Source: Trissonchulus latispiculum
Taxonomy: Eukaryota; Nematoda; Enoplea; Enoplida; Ironidae
Direction of reading: 5' to 3'
Assembly: GCA_030248195.1 (NCBI GenBank)
Contig: JASAND010006544.1
Location: 1-64,000 of the forward strand
DNA length: 64,000 nucleotides
Part shown: positions 1-10,129 of the stretch, in pieces
Position numbering within the stretch: the stretch's first letter is position 1
Layout of the letters: every line of letters begins with the position of its first letter
Translations under genes and position numbers: made by a program
Notes under the pieces: generated by a model
What the model saw: only the letters and a program-made list of their open reading frames with translations
Told to the model about the DNA's origin: nothing
The model's database searches: none

Positions 1-529
1 TAAAAAATGATAAAAATGTAAATAATCTTGTGGCGATGTTGTCTCATATTTAATTTTTCATGCTTGTATTGTATTTTTCATGTTATTGTATATAATAAAC
101 TAGTATGTAAATCCTAGTAGTTGGTTAGGGCATACCTAGGAACTATGGGTAAAGTAAATATTGAGTTATGACATTAATGTACTCTTGGTACTGGTTTGAA
201 TATATACACCACTTACCAAAAATTGGGTTTTCTTTGAGTGGAAGGATCTGCTTCTCCAATATTCGTCAGGCTATTCAGGCTATCTCGCTCCTTGGATGTT
301 CAGATGTGCTATCTAAAATATAAGCGTATCGTAAATTATGGTAGTTACTAACAAATTTTTGCAGTTTGTAGAAATCATAACATGTTTGAAAGTTCAACTA
401 ATTTACAATTTGACAGCTCGATGCCAGACTCAGCATCGCAAGGCAAGTCTTAAGTGCAGCTGTATACATTAATTGAAATTAAATTTGAAGCAAAAGATAT
501 AAACATATCAAACTTACTATATAATGCTG
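1..529. other. No gene seen
   Basis: AT-rich sequence without a sustained reading frame, RNA gene or recognisable repeat. Nothing here resembles the families found in the rest of the window. Confidence 0.5.
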
Positions 530-599
530 ATGGTGATTGAGATGATGATGAGGATGATAATGATGATGATGCTGATGATGCTGATGATGATGATGATAT

Positions 600-630
<31 letters not shown>

Positions 631-640
631 GTGAGTCAGT
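530..640. repeat. (GAT)n microsatellite
   Basis: An imperfect GAT/ATG trinucleotide run about 110 bp long. It yields a spurious poly-isoleucine reading frame on the minus strand, which is not a gene. Confidence 0.9.
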
Positions 641-1259
641 AAGTGGTTGAATGGTTTGGATTGGAGGAGCCCTTTGTTTTTATACTGGAAATTTAGGGTA
701 AACATTTAGGTTTTGCTGTTACTGATTTGGAGTAAAGTTTTGAAATGGGTCGAAAAAGTGTATGTTTGTGTGTAGAAAAACTAAATTTTAGTTTGTGTGG
801 AATGTACATAAGAGGGGGTTGGGACTTGTTTCTTGTTCCCTTCGTCTTTTTAAGAAGTAATTAAATTTTTAAACTGTGTAATTAGGGCACTGGCCTGTTT
901 TATGTTTTTCATTAGTTTAAACAAATTTCACATCATTAAAGGTTTCTGTTTACCTGCATTGTGTTGCTGCTTCCTCTGCTGCTGCAACATGTGGTAAGAT
1001 TATTGGTTTTTATTAAGTTATTATAGTTTAATTAAATTAACTCTATAATTTTAACAGTATTTCTAAGTTTGGTGATCTGATGACTCCTCAAGCGCCACAA
1101 AGTGTTAAATAGTAGAATATGGGTGGTAGGACTCACCATCAAAGCAGTTGACAAATGAAGTTACTGTCATATGAAGCGCCACCAGCGCCACTTGCGCCAC
1201 TGCGTCAGAACCCCCATTTTTATACTACTTTCGCTTAAGTGCCAGATCAGACTGCTGTG
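641..1259. other. No gene seen
   Basis: No reading frame or RNA gene supported. Around 1,090-1,205 the word GCGCCAC recurs several times, a weak local repeat with no known role. Confidence 0.4.
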
Positions 1260-2520
1260 AGATTCTAAAACTGTTAATATCCGAGTCTATGCAACATGAT
1301 GTATCATTGTTTGACGTAGAGGATGTAATTCGACTTATCACATCAGTATGAGGTATACCTGCCCTGCTATGTGAAAAATATCGTAGCTGAACTGGTTAAG
1401 CTTGAGAGTCCATCGTGCCACATTCGCCGACTTTGATATTCAAATTGTGCCAATAGAGTAGCGGTTCATGGTCCGTAAAATTAGAAAAGTTGGCATAGCG
1501 AAATATGGACGAAACCATTCAGTAGCTCACACCACCGCGTAAAGTTCACTTTCAAATGTTCACCAATACCTTTGCAGACTTGTGAAAGTTTTGCTGGAAT
1601 ACCCTATTATCCTTCGCGACCGCTGATATTCTGTGACAGTATTGCCCCTACGGCAATATCCGACGCGTCTGTTGTAAGGTGAAATGGCATCCTGAAATCA
1701 GGAAAAAAGAGCACTGGGTCTGTCCGTCAAAGCAGCCTTTAGAGAGTTGAATGCGGTCTACTTTGGATCTATCCAGTTCCAGGCCAAAGAATCTCCCAAC
1801 AAAGCATTGAGTGATTCAGCGATGTGCAAGAAATTTTTTGATAAATCGTCTGCAATAATTTGCTAAACCCAGAAAATAGCGCAGTTCTCCTTTGTTTGTT
1901 GGCCGCGGAAAATTCTTGACTTTACCTTGACCTTCGTTGGATCCGGTTTATTCTTTGTTCAGATATCACAAACCCCATACAATTCAATTCGTTTCGGCGG
2001 AAGTGGCATTTTCATGGCTTAAGCTGGAGATTAGCTGCCCGAAGACGATCAAAGATTTGTTGAAGGTGGAACATATGCTTATCAAAGCTTTTGGAGATTA
2101 TAATAGTGTCATCTAGGTATATTAGGTAGGTGGACCATTGGAGACCTACCAAGACCAATTCTTTTAACCCTTGTCGGCACATTTGATAGGCCGAACGGCA
2201 TTATGTTAAACTCAAAAAGCCCTTTGTGAGTCGCAAATGCTGTTTTCGGGGCATCTAGAGGGTTCAGTCCGACTTGCCAATAACCTGAGAAGAGATCCAA
2301 ACTAGAAAGCCATTTCGCACCACTGAGACTGTCCAGCGGGTCATCTAGTCTCGCTAGCGGGTAAGAGTCCTTCACAGTAACGCCATTAAGCGTCGAAAAT
2401 CGAAGCAACACTTAACACTTAACATGCAACACATCGTACCGTCTTTCTTTTGTACTAGCACAAACGGACTCGACTAAAGACTCGATGACTTTACTATGAC
2501 TTAGCGTCTGACTAAAGTTC
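1260..2520 (-). pseudogene. Ty3/gypsy RT and RNase H relic
   Basis: A decayed pol segment read right to left. The reverse-transcriptase palm appears first, with KDSYPLARLDD, SLDLFSGYWQV and FNIMPFGLSN (2,109-2,411). The catalytic box YLDDT follows at about 2,107-2,120, then the post-RT motif LRYFLGL near 1,870-1,890, then RNase H with [16 protein letters not shown] near 1,615-1,680 and TDHEPLLYW near 1,460. The pieces lie in different frames with stops between them, so it is inactive. No LTRs were found around it. It differs clearly from the complete element at 7.8-21.3 kb and belongs to another gypsy lineage. RT copies retrotransposon RNA into DNA and RNase H removes the RNA strand. Confidence 0.9.
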
Positions 2521-3060
2521 GCTGGGGGTGGATCCTGGGCAGCAATCTACTGTCGAATCTGCTAACATTTTTATCCAGACAACATCTTTTCATAGGAGCC
2601 TTTATTGTATTTGGGGTTTTATTGGGAAAAGCGTTTTTGCCAGTAGAATTAGATGATCTGCAAAAATCTTGAACACACTGAGTCGACAATTGCTTGGAAA
2701 CTTTCTGCAGTTATAGACACTTTTCTAAATCTATATTTCAGAGCAGCTGTTAAAATATTCCAGTCAGTCTTGTCAACTTCGGTCAGATCGAAAAGCAACA
2801 TTTGGCGATAAGAATAGTCACCAACAAAGTGAGGAGTAAACGATACTTGCGATGGTTAGGGTTAGGTTCATTGGATTGAGCTGACAATAAGGAAAAAGTA
2901 GTTCAAACCGGTCCAGCCAATGAACGACATTCTGAAAAGTGCCATTATGATGCAGGTAAACGGCAGACAGGACTTGCTCCATGTCAAAACTGTAGAAGGC
3001 TTCAGTATTACGATGACTAATCAGATGGTTCCTGGTCACGCCACCAGGAAATGTAGCTTT
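2521..3060 (-). pseudogene. Possible upstream part of the gypsy relic
   Basis: A 73-codon frame (2,818-3,039) contains HNGTFQNVVHWLDRFELLFP, which looks like the N-terminal part of a retrotransposon gag (the usual F.G....V..WL..FE pattern). It lies on the same strand as, and upstream of, the RT relic, at roughly the right order for gag before pol but with protease missing. This is inference from a short pattern. The region between 2,521 and 2,817 shows only short broken frames. Confidence 0.35.
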
Positions 3061-3620
3061 GTAATATGTAGAACGATTTTGTGCTAAACTTATAGCTAAC
3101 TAACGCTTGTACAATGTACAACATATTCAAGGGTGGATGCAGTCTCAACTTGTTTGTATAATATTTTCCATTTGTTCATATAAATCTTCATAGAAACCTC
3201 CACAGCAAAACAACTCAAAAATTAAAATTGAAATCTAAGACATATATCGCTGGATTAGTATGAAAACGAGCGAAATCCGGGATCTAAAATTTTTCAAGAA
3301 GGACTTATCTTCAAAAGTGTTTTCACACACTTTTAAACAAAAACACAACGCTTGCAGTTATAGTATTGAACACATAAAGTAAACAAAACTTAATAATAAA
3401 ATAAAAGCTTTATGTACTATTGGTATATTTTTCGCACCCTAAAATGCTACAGAGACCTTTTAAGTAATCTAAAGAGAGGTTACTGACTCAGGATTATTAA
3501 TGGTTAAATAATTCTAAATTAAGTTTCTTTTTTGTGCAACCGGTTTTCAGTAAACGAACATTGTGAAAGTTTGCTTGTTTAAAGAGTGTACATTGTAGCT
3601 AACGGTTTACAGTATTTGTT
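3061..3620. other. No gene seen
   Basis: AT-rich sequence with no supported gene. It lies directly downstream (on the minus strand) of the cysteine-rich exons and could hold further intron or 3' untranslated sequence. Confidence 0.35.
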
Positions 3621-3626
3621 TCTTAC

Positions 3627-3953
3627 AATGCAAATTTCCCTTGCAGCTACAGGGTCTGAGTTCGGGATCGCTCCCCTCACATTCTGGTGTTTCCGGGGGC
3701 GAATAAATAGAGCAGTCTCCTTTCGTCGGGTCTGTGGTAACAAGTTTATAACCTGCTTGAACCGCAGTGGTACTGTTGTCGTTGTAGCAAACATGTCCAT
3801 TTGCTGCAATCAAACTTTTCATAATAAATAACGTTGGAGCATCGCCATATTGCTGGAAGTTACATTACATATTTGGGATTTTCTGGCACACTGAATCACA
3901 GTTTTGTCCCGGACCGCCCAATTTGTACAAAACACCATTCACTATGTGGCCTT
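3627..3953 (-). CDS. Two exons, cysteine-rich domain like MGAT5 C-terminus
   Basis: Two adjacent minus-strand exons. The first (3,953-3,869) follows a clean acceptor (TTGCTTGCATTTCAG), encodes GGPGQNCDSVCQKIPN and ends at donor GTAATG. The second (about 3,817-3,627) encodes NGHVCYNDNST, DPTKGDCSIYSPPETPEC and LRPCSCKGNLH before donor GTAAGA. The order G.NC..VC, later PEC, then RPC.C resembles the C-terminal cysteine-rich region of alpha-1,6-mannosylglycoprotein N-acetylglucosaminyltransferase V (GT18), a Golgi N-glycan branching enzyme. The intron is only about 50-65 bp. Reading phase matches if the second exon starts after GAAAAG (near 3,817); the better-looking TTGCAG acceptor at 3,804 breaks the frame. 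The catalytic domain is not in view, so this may be a gene tail, a partial copy or another secreted cysteine-rich protein. Confidence 0.5.
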
Positions 3954-4137
3954 CTGAAATGCAAGCAACTAACAGCTAAATTTGTCTGTCAGTTTGACTG
4001 TCTTACATAAGCTGTCTTACGTCTTAAGTTTTTAAGGGAACCATGCATAGGAAAAATTGACAAGCCTGATAGGGGAGTTCAGCTGATGGCCATTATTCGT
4101 TCATCAGCATTCATTCAGTCATTCGTTTTTTGTGTTT

Positions 4138-4183
4138 TTTATATACGTATACATATGTATGTATATGTATGTATGTATGTAAA
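4138..4183. repeat. (TATG)n microsatellite
   Basis: Short run of TATG/TACA units. Confidence 0.8.
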
Positions 4184-4429
4184 ACACACCCTTTGTCCTT
4201 TGTGGACACAATTCCCGCAATTTTTGCGTCCACATAGGGTATACAGTGTGCAGTGTCCTATGTGAGCTGCGTCCACATAGGCAATCTATGTGGCGCAATC
4301 AGCTTTTAAGCTTAGAATAGAGCGTGTGAGGCTTAGAATAGAGCGTGCTTTTTACACGTCTAAGCCTAAGAGATTTTTAAGCCTAAGTTCAGTTTCATTA
4401 ATGTGCTAATTAACCAGATCTCACATAGA

Positions 4430-5120
4430 TTTGTGCGCCACAAAGGACATGATATGCTTCTATATATGACAGGATTTCTGGGAGATTCAACCTGAATTGA
4501 TTGAACCCTGATTTTTTTCTTTTACAGCTCCTACAACTCTCATAGCAGCTTGTCAAAGTTGATGCATTCTGCCTGTTGACTTTTCGACACACGAACACAT
4601 CTACTACAGACAACTGATTAAGTGCATGGTGCACAGTTAAACTTCTATGACAGACTATAACAGTCTGTCATAGGAGTATAAGTCAAACTTAGCACGTACA
4701 TGGGACATTTTCATCCCCATACATGGCTTAAATTCCGCCCGGTTTCTCCCTGCTAAGTGGTAGTTTTACGGTCCCACACGTGGTCCTATCCGAAGCTGTT
4801 TGTCGCTTGATTTGGTATTGGTACATAAAGTTTGTGACAAAGCTTCGAGCCACAATTTTTTTCTGGGGTAAATTGTAAAGCATGTAGGCTCTAATCAACG
4901 ACAAGGAGACCAGATGTTTGCATTCGAGAAAATGAGGCCTTGCAGGCAGCCAAACAAATCTACTACAGACAATAGACCAGTGCATAGTGTATAGTTTAGT
5001 TTCAATAACAGAGTTTTGGCTAGCCCGAATAAGGTTAAATTTGGTACGTACCTAGACCATTCCCAACCCCATATATATCTGCCTTAAATTCCTCTCTGCT
5101 TATTCTTATTAAGTGACAGT
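4430..5120. repeat. Diverged direct duplication, about 375-bp period
   Basis: Sequence near 4,583 (CTACTACAGACAACTGATTA) recurs near 4,960 as CTACTACAGACAATAGACCA. The downstream stretches (GTGCATGGTGCACAGTT versus GTGCATAGTGTATAGTT, then TTAAATTCC...CTGCT...AAGTG) line up for more than 150 bp. The copies are old and contain no gene I can support. Confidence 0.55.
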
Positions 5121-5393
5121 GTCAATGTCTAATATGATGATCATGGCAACACTTATACTTTCTTTCTACTACTAGTTTTGTTTTGTTTTGTTTTACTGCA
5201 GTAACAAGGTATATATCTAACGAAAATAAAACTGAACGTTGTTTTCCGCTGGTGTTTGATGTCTGACTGTCGTAATAAATACATGTATTAAGTTATTTTA
5301 CATTTATTAAGTTATCAGAAATATATAACATCTCAATCCACTTTGCCAGCTGACAGAATAAGAAAGGTCGAAGGCATGCATGGCCCCGTTCCC

Positions 5394-6310
5394 TTAAAGA
5401 TTAAACGGATTAGAGTAAAACTAGGGATGCACCGGGGCCTGGCCTCGGCCCCGACCCCGGCAGGCGCCGGTTTCGACCGGGGCCGAAAATTAGCAAAATT
5501 TTGTAAATTTTTGACATTTTTTAACCAAAATTTTGAATTTTCGAAAGTCAAAAAGTGTTACAAATCGTTTGCTTTCCCACCGATATGAATGAAAACAGCG
5601 ATAGTAACGTTTGTATACCAGAAATTATTGCAAAATATAAAGTTTCCAGATAATTTTTGAAAATTTTCGATTTGGGCCCCCAATTTCCAGGCCCCGGCCC
5701 CGGCCCCGGCCGGGGCCACGATGAGGTCCCGGCCCCGGCCCCGGGCCCGTTACTGGCGGCACCGGTGCATCTCTAGATCACCTAATAAATAGCAGAAATA
5801 AGAAATAGCTAAAAGAAATAGCACCTCGGATTAAACGGATTAAATTTAATCCAGCTAGTTAAACGAATTAAACGGATTAAACTTAATCCTATTTCTTTAA
5901 TGCACCTAGGATTAAAATTTTAATTTAATCCTGTTTCTTTATTCACACTTCGGATTAAAAAATCAACGAGTGAAGTTTAATCCGACCTGCTTAATCGCTG
6001 TTACTCTAAAGATTAATTTTAATCCATTTAATCCGCCTCCGGCATTTTCAACTAGTTTTTAATCCTCGTGCAGCTATGCCTGATTAAACGGATTAAAAGT
6101 TGGCGGATTAAAATTTTTAAGCGCTGTTTCTTTAGTGGCGGATTAAATGGATTAAGATAAACTAGTTTAATCTGCGGATTAAAAAAAGTCGGATTAAACG
6201 ACTTAGTTCTGATCCGTTTAATCCGTTTAATCCAGCATTAAAGAAATAGCGATTGAAATTTTAGTCCGGCTGATTTTTAATCCGCTTAATCCGTGCATTT
6301 TAATCTTTAA
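5394..6310. mobile_element. Element built of GGATTAAA words in both orientations
   Basis: The ends match as inverted repeats: TTAAAGATTAAACGGATTA on the left and, read inversely, TTTAAAGATTAAAATGCACG on the right. Between 5,790 and 6,300 the word GGATTAAA and its complement TTTAATCC recur dozens of times in both orientations, so the strand can fold on itself at many registers. No coding sequence. A second TIR element (5,422-5,775) has inserted near its left end. I read it as a non-autonomous foldback-type element; the superfamily is unknown. Confidence 0.6.
5422..5775. mobile_element. Non-autonomous hAT-like TIR element, GGCCCC arrays
   Basis: The 14-bp terminal inverted repeats are TAGGGATGCACCGG and CCGGTGCATCTCTA (one mismatch). 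Just inside both ends are GC-rich arrays of GGCCCC/GGGGCC, with an AT-rich core. The ends resemble hAT termini (C/TAGGGATG). No clear 8-bp target duplication remains (AGTAAAAC versus GATCACCT). It is nested in the GGATTAAA element and has the same architecture as the elements at 21.5 and 58.4 kb. Confidence 0.6.
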
Positions 6311-6411
6311 AGAAATAGACCCTATGTCCGCATATCTGCGTTAGGATGATGTTAATTCAATAAAAGGACACAGTCGCCGCTGACGATATTGCTGCGAACA
6401 TAATTATCCTG

Positions 6412-6747
6412 GGCTCATTCTAGTGGGGGAAGTGGGGCCACGACAAACACTCTTCCCCCAAAATCGCCCCCAAAAAAGTGCGTGCCCCTTTCTTGTACAA
6501 AGTTTGCCCTGAAAATCGCTCAGAAGGCAAAATTTTCGAATTTTATCTGGCTTCGCCGGAAATTTTTAGTAAATTTTTACCAATTAAAGCACGAAATCCG
6601 CTTATGTTTGGCGATTACTATAAAAATAGCACAACTTTTACAATGTTTTTAGAAAATTTTGAAAACTTTTCGCCCCACACAAGAATGACTCGCCCCCGAG
6701 GGCCTCCAAAGAGTCCCCTCCCCAAGAAAAATTCCCTAGAATAAGCC
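6412..6747. mobile_element. Nested short TIR element, G/C-rich ends
   Basis: Terminal repeats GGCTCATTCTAG and CTAGAATAAGCC (one mismatch) enclose 312 bp with G-rich or C-rich tracts at each end. It sits inside the left arm of the surrounding foldback element and removes the end of the YMEN..FQATD reading frame there. It has no ORF of its own that I trust. Confidence 0.6.
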
Positions 6748-6854
6748 AAACTATCGGTGGCTTGAAATGCCGTATTTTCCATGTAGTCTTCCTTTTCTAT
6801 CGTCTCGGTAGCAAAAGAAACTGTTGTAGGTTTACATTTTGCGTCCACTGCCAT
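6748..6854 (-). pseudogene. YMEN..FQATD small ORF, left-arm copy, truncated
   Basis: Minus-strand frame starting MAVDAKCKPTTVSFATETIE and containing EDYMENTAFQATD, then cut by the nested element at 6,747. An acceptor-like TTTAGTTTAG lies just upstream of the ATG, as in the right-arm copy. Over the shared part it is nearly the same protein as the copy at 7,285. Function unknown; no family recognised. Confidence 0.5.
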
Positions 6855-7284
6855 TCTGCTAAACTAAAGTTTCAACTTTGAGGCAGGCATCTGTCGACTG
6901 AAAGGTTGATAATTTCTTGTCAGAAAGTTAAAAATATTTAGTTTCCTACATATTTCTGTTTCCTATATTCCTAAGGGATGGGCCTTATCACCGGCTAGGC
7001 AAAACAAACGTCTTAATGCCAACCAGTTGGAACTTTTGGTTGAAAAATACAACGAGGGGATTAATGTTCGTTGTGTTGAACCAAAAAAAGTGGCTGACGG
7101 CTGAGATGAAGCGGACGAAAACGTCTGCAGGACAACCACGCTTTCAACCGGATGAATACTTAAAATAGAATATAATAAGGCATATAGAAAACGAAATATC
7201 TTTAAATTTCTGACAAGACGTTGTCTACCTTTCAGTCGGCATATGGTTACCTCAAAGTTGAAATTTTATTTCAGCAGAAAGACA

Positions 7285-7434
7285 ATGGACGCAAAACGTA
7301 GACCTACAACAGTATCTTCTGCTACGGATACGATAGAAAACGAAGACTACATGGAAAATACTGCATTTCAAGCAACCGATTATGAAGTTCGCTTCGCAGC
7401 AATATCATCAGCGGCGACTGTTTCCCTTAGGTGA
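7285..7434 (+). CDS. YMEN..FQATD small ORF, right-arm copy (49 aa)
   Basis: The ORF runs from ATG at 7,285 to a TGA ending at 7,434. The protein starts MDAKRRPTTVSSATDTIENE, continues with DYMENTAFQATDYEVR and ends in a small Ala/Ser-rich tail. A strong acceptor (TTTTATTTCAG) lies 9 bp upstream of the ATG, so this may be an exon start, with the ATG as the original translation start. The same motif recurs in the left arm and, more diverged, at 24.8-24.9 kb. Charge is mixed, with no membrane segment and no cysteine. I do not recognise the family. It could be a captured exon or the N-terminus of a lost transposase. Confidence 0.45.
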   Translation: MDAKRRPTTVSSATDTIENEDYMENTAFQATDYEVRFAAISSAATVSLR

Positions 7435-7680
7435 ATTATAATCATCCTAAATCAAATATGCTGGTATACATATATACCTTAATTACCTGGCTTATTCTGT
7501 CAGCTGGCAAAATGGATGGAGAAGTTATATATTTCATTACATGTATTCATTACGATAGTCAGATTGTGTTTGCGAACGGCTGACTGGTCGAATACCATTT
7601 TCTCTTTCGGGATGGAGATGGCCTATATATATGCTAAGTTTGACTTGATTCAGACTAGGCAAGGCTCTGTTATAGAAGTA

Positions 7681-7820
<140 letters not shown>

Positions 7821-7822
7821 TA

Positions 7823-8232
7823 TGTTAACTACCGGTTTACTGTCCGGTAACTAAACCGGTACCTAGTTGGGCCCTAATGAAAGAGAAAAGACGGTTGGCG
7901 AAACGATAGCAGGCTCCTAATAGTCCCTACCTAGGATGCAACCCGAAGCAAAAGAATTAAATATTCCTAACTAAAGATGCCCTAATGAAAGAGAAAAGAC
8001 TTTAATTACAATAGGCTTTAATAGGCAACCATAAGGATTACAGCAAATACAGAATTGCCTCTACAGTCCGACATTCTCACGCCAAGGACAAACTACAACT
8101 GATTAATTATGCATGTGAGCTAACTTACATATGACCAGATGGTTGCTGTTTGCACATGATTAAGTTGATCATTAGTAAAAGTAACCAAAGTAATTTAGGG
8201 TGGATCACAGCTAGTAAAGTAGGTTTTTACCA
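7823..8232 (-). repeat. 3' LTR of the 13.4-kb gypsy element
   Basis: On the minus strand it runs TGGTAAAAACC to CGGTAGTTAACA, so it keeps TG...CA ends. It carries a 27-bp insertion near its left end that repeats the LTR's own word GCCCTAATGAAAGAGAAAAG, found again about 110 bp further in. The other LTR lacks this insertion. Confidence 0.95.
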
Positions 8233-8242
8233 TCATCCCCCT
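8233..8242 (-). other. Polypurine tract
   Basis: Minus-strand AGGGGGATGA directly abuts the 3' LTR, the expected position of the plus-strand DNA primer of an LTR retrotransposon. Confidence 0.75.
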
Positions 8243-10129
8243 GGAAAAGATTTTAGCGCCTGATAAAATTCCAAGATAACGAGAATGCGACCGTATTTGG
8301 AAAATTAGATTAAGATGATAAAATTTAAAAGAAAAGACCTTCAAGCATGGGCGACCAGTAAGATACCATAAGGAAGTCCTGGCGCTTTTACTACCCATGA
8401 TAGAAAGGTAACTTTCAAATGGTAAGCCCAAAGCTAGACTTACACAAAAAAAGAAAAGTTGGTAGCAATTAGTAATCAAAATACAGGCGAATACAAAAGA
8501 TAGGGTTAGATGTTTTCCAACTAAACACAAACTTGATGGCAATATTAGACTGCTGTAATACCAATTTAGAAAACAAGAATAAACATAACTTCAATAAAGA
8601 AACCCAGTACAGAAACATAAGAACCCTTAAGCCACTATTAAAGAAAACCACAATCATACAAAACCACAATACACACAAGTCATTCACACTTACAAAGTAC
8701 TTATACTGGCCAGACAATACAAGAATTCACTGCTGTACAAGGGTAATATACTACATTTTATCCTATACACAGTTCAAAATACAGATTATCTGTACAACAG
8801 TTCAAAAGAATAAGCACTACAAAATATACTTTTACACAGTTCAAAAGGGTAAATACCACAAAATTGCCTATACAGCTATTTCAAAAGAGTAAATACTACA
8901 AGCATTTAACATCTGTGCACAGAGTAGAAGATTAAATACTACAAGATATATCTTTACAGCAAAACAACAAAAAACACTACATGAATCTTATTACACAGCA
9001 TCAAACTGTGCAATACAAGAGATAGCAATCATATATAGCTTAAAAGCTAACAATGCAAAAATACAGACAAAGTTGAAATTCAGAATATAAAGAGAAGAAC
9101 AGAAACTACCGTGTCAGTGCAATGCATTCTAACTCAACTCTTGGGCCTTGGCATAAATGCCCTCAGCATCAATGAATTGCATTACCGGGAAGGTAGTTTA
9201 AAAGAAAACAATTTCACACAAATAATCCACAAATAATCCCTAAATAAACCTAACTTAAAATCCAAAGAAAACAAAAATTCAAGAATTTAGTTTGTCCGAA
9301 AGATAGCAATTTCAAAAGTAATCCTAACTCAACAAATAAACCACAAATACAACTATTACAAGTAAGATTTACATATTCATATATTCATAGTCATCCCTTG
9401 GCGAAAAATACGACTACCTACAAGTAACAAAGAAAATAACATATGTCCTGACAAAGCCAAAATAATTCAAATACTATACAAAATCAAAGGTCACTACAGA
9501 AAGAAAGATAGACAGAAAAGAGAAAATAACTACATAAAGACGTAAAGTTAAAATAGAAAGCATAACATTTAAAGACACAAAATTTAAAGACAAAAATTCT
9601 AAAGGCAAAAAGATGATGGCAGTTTAAAGTTCAATATTATGGCTTCAATATAATGGCTGTTGGTATGCCTTGAAGGTTGAGCAGATAAGCACCGTTTGAA
9701 TGCACCATAGAGATGGAATAGAGCTGCATAGCTGAAAGATAGAAAGCATTCACAACCCAATAAATACTCGTATGTAACCAAAGAGATTCCGAAATTTTAA
9801 AGAATATACTCGATAGAAAAGAGAAAAGATATAGATAGAAAAGAGAAAAGAAAAGAATTTCTAAATTTTGCAAAATCACGTTTTTACAAATGACTAAAGT
9901 TTCACTCCAAATAGAAAAACTACTAATTTACACCACACACATAAATACATCATGAGTACCCTTTAAGTCCGCGCTTTTAAACTAAATTCAAGATAGATGT
10001 GAAAGGAAAAATACAAAAGATGAAATCTTTGTACACCTATTATGGCTTGAGCTGAATTAGGTGTTAGAAATAAGATAAGAGTAAAAATACTGCTCTAATC
10101 TACTGCCAAAAATACAAAGCAAATATGGA
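8243..10129 (-). other. A-rich 3' untranslated part of the gypsy element
   Basis: About 1.9 kb rich in A on the plus strand, without a supported coding frame. Between 8,760 and 8,960 a diverged unit of about 55 bp repeats (ACAGTTCAAAAG.GTAAATAC followed by ACAAAAT). Small frames here are by-products of base composition. Confidence 0.6.

Larger units (their letters stand above)
6339..7467. mobile_element. Foldback element with outward-reading ORF copies
   Basis: The left arm (6,339-6,411 plus 6,748-6,930) and right arm (7,200-7,467) are inverted copies of each other. The outer end reads TTAGGATGAT..TAATTCA and CAGTCGCCGCTGA.GATATT, and the inner part reads TCAAAGTTGAAA on both sides. Each arm carries one copy of a small exon-like ORF (motif YMENTAFQATD) read away from the centre. 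The left arm is interrupted by a nested 336-bp element. The loop (6,931-7,199) is non-coding. It may have captured a host or viral exon. Confidence 0.7.

Noticed and set aside
517..705. 62-residue isoleucine-rich frame
   Set aside because: It is the minus-strand reading of a GAT microsatellite.
5333..5588. Frames across the GC-rich array
   Set aside because: They span the edge of the GGCCCC TIR element; no family likeness.
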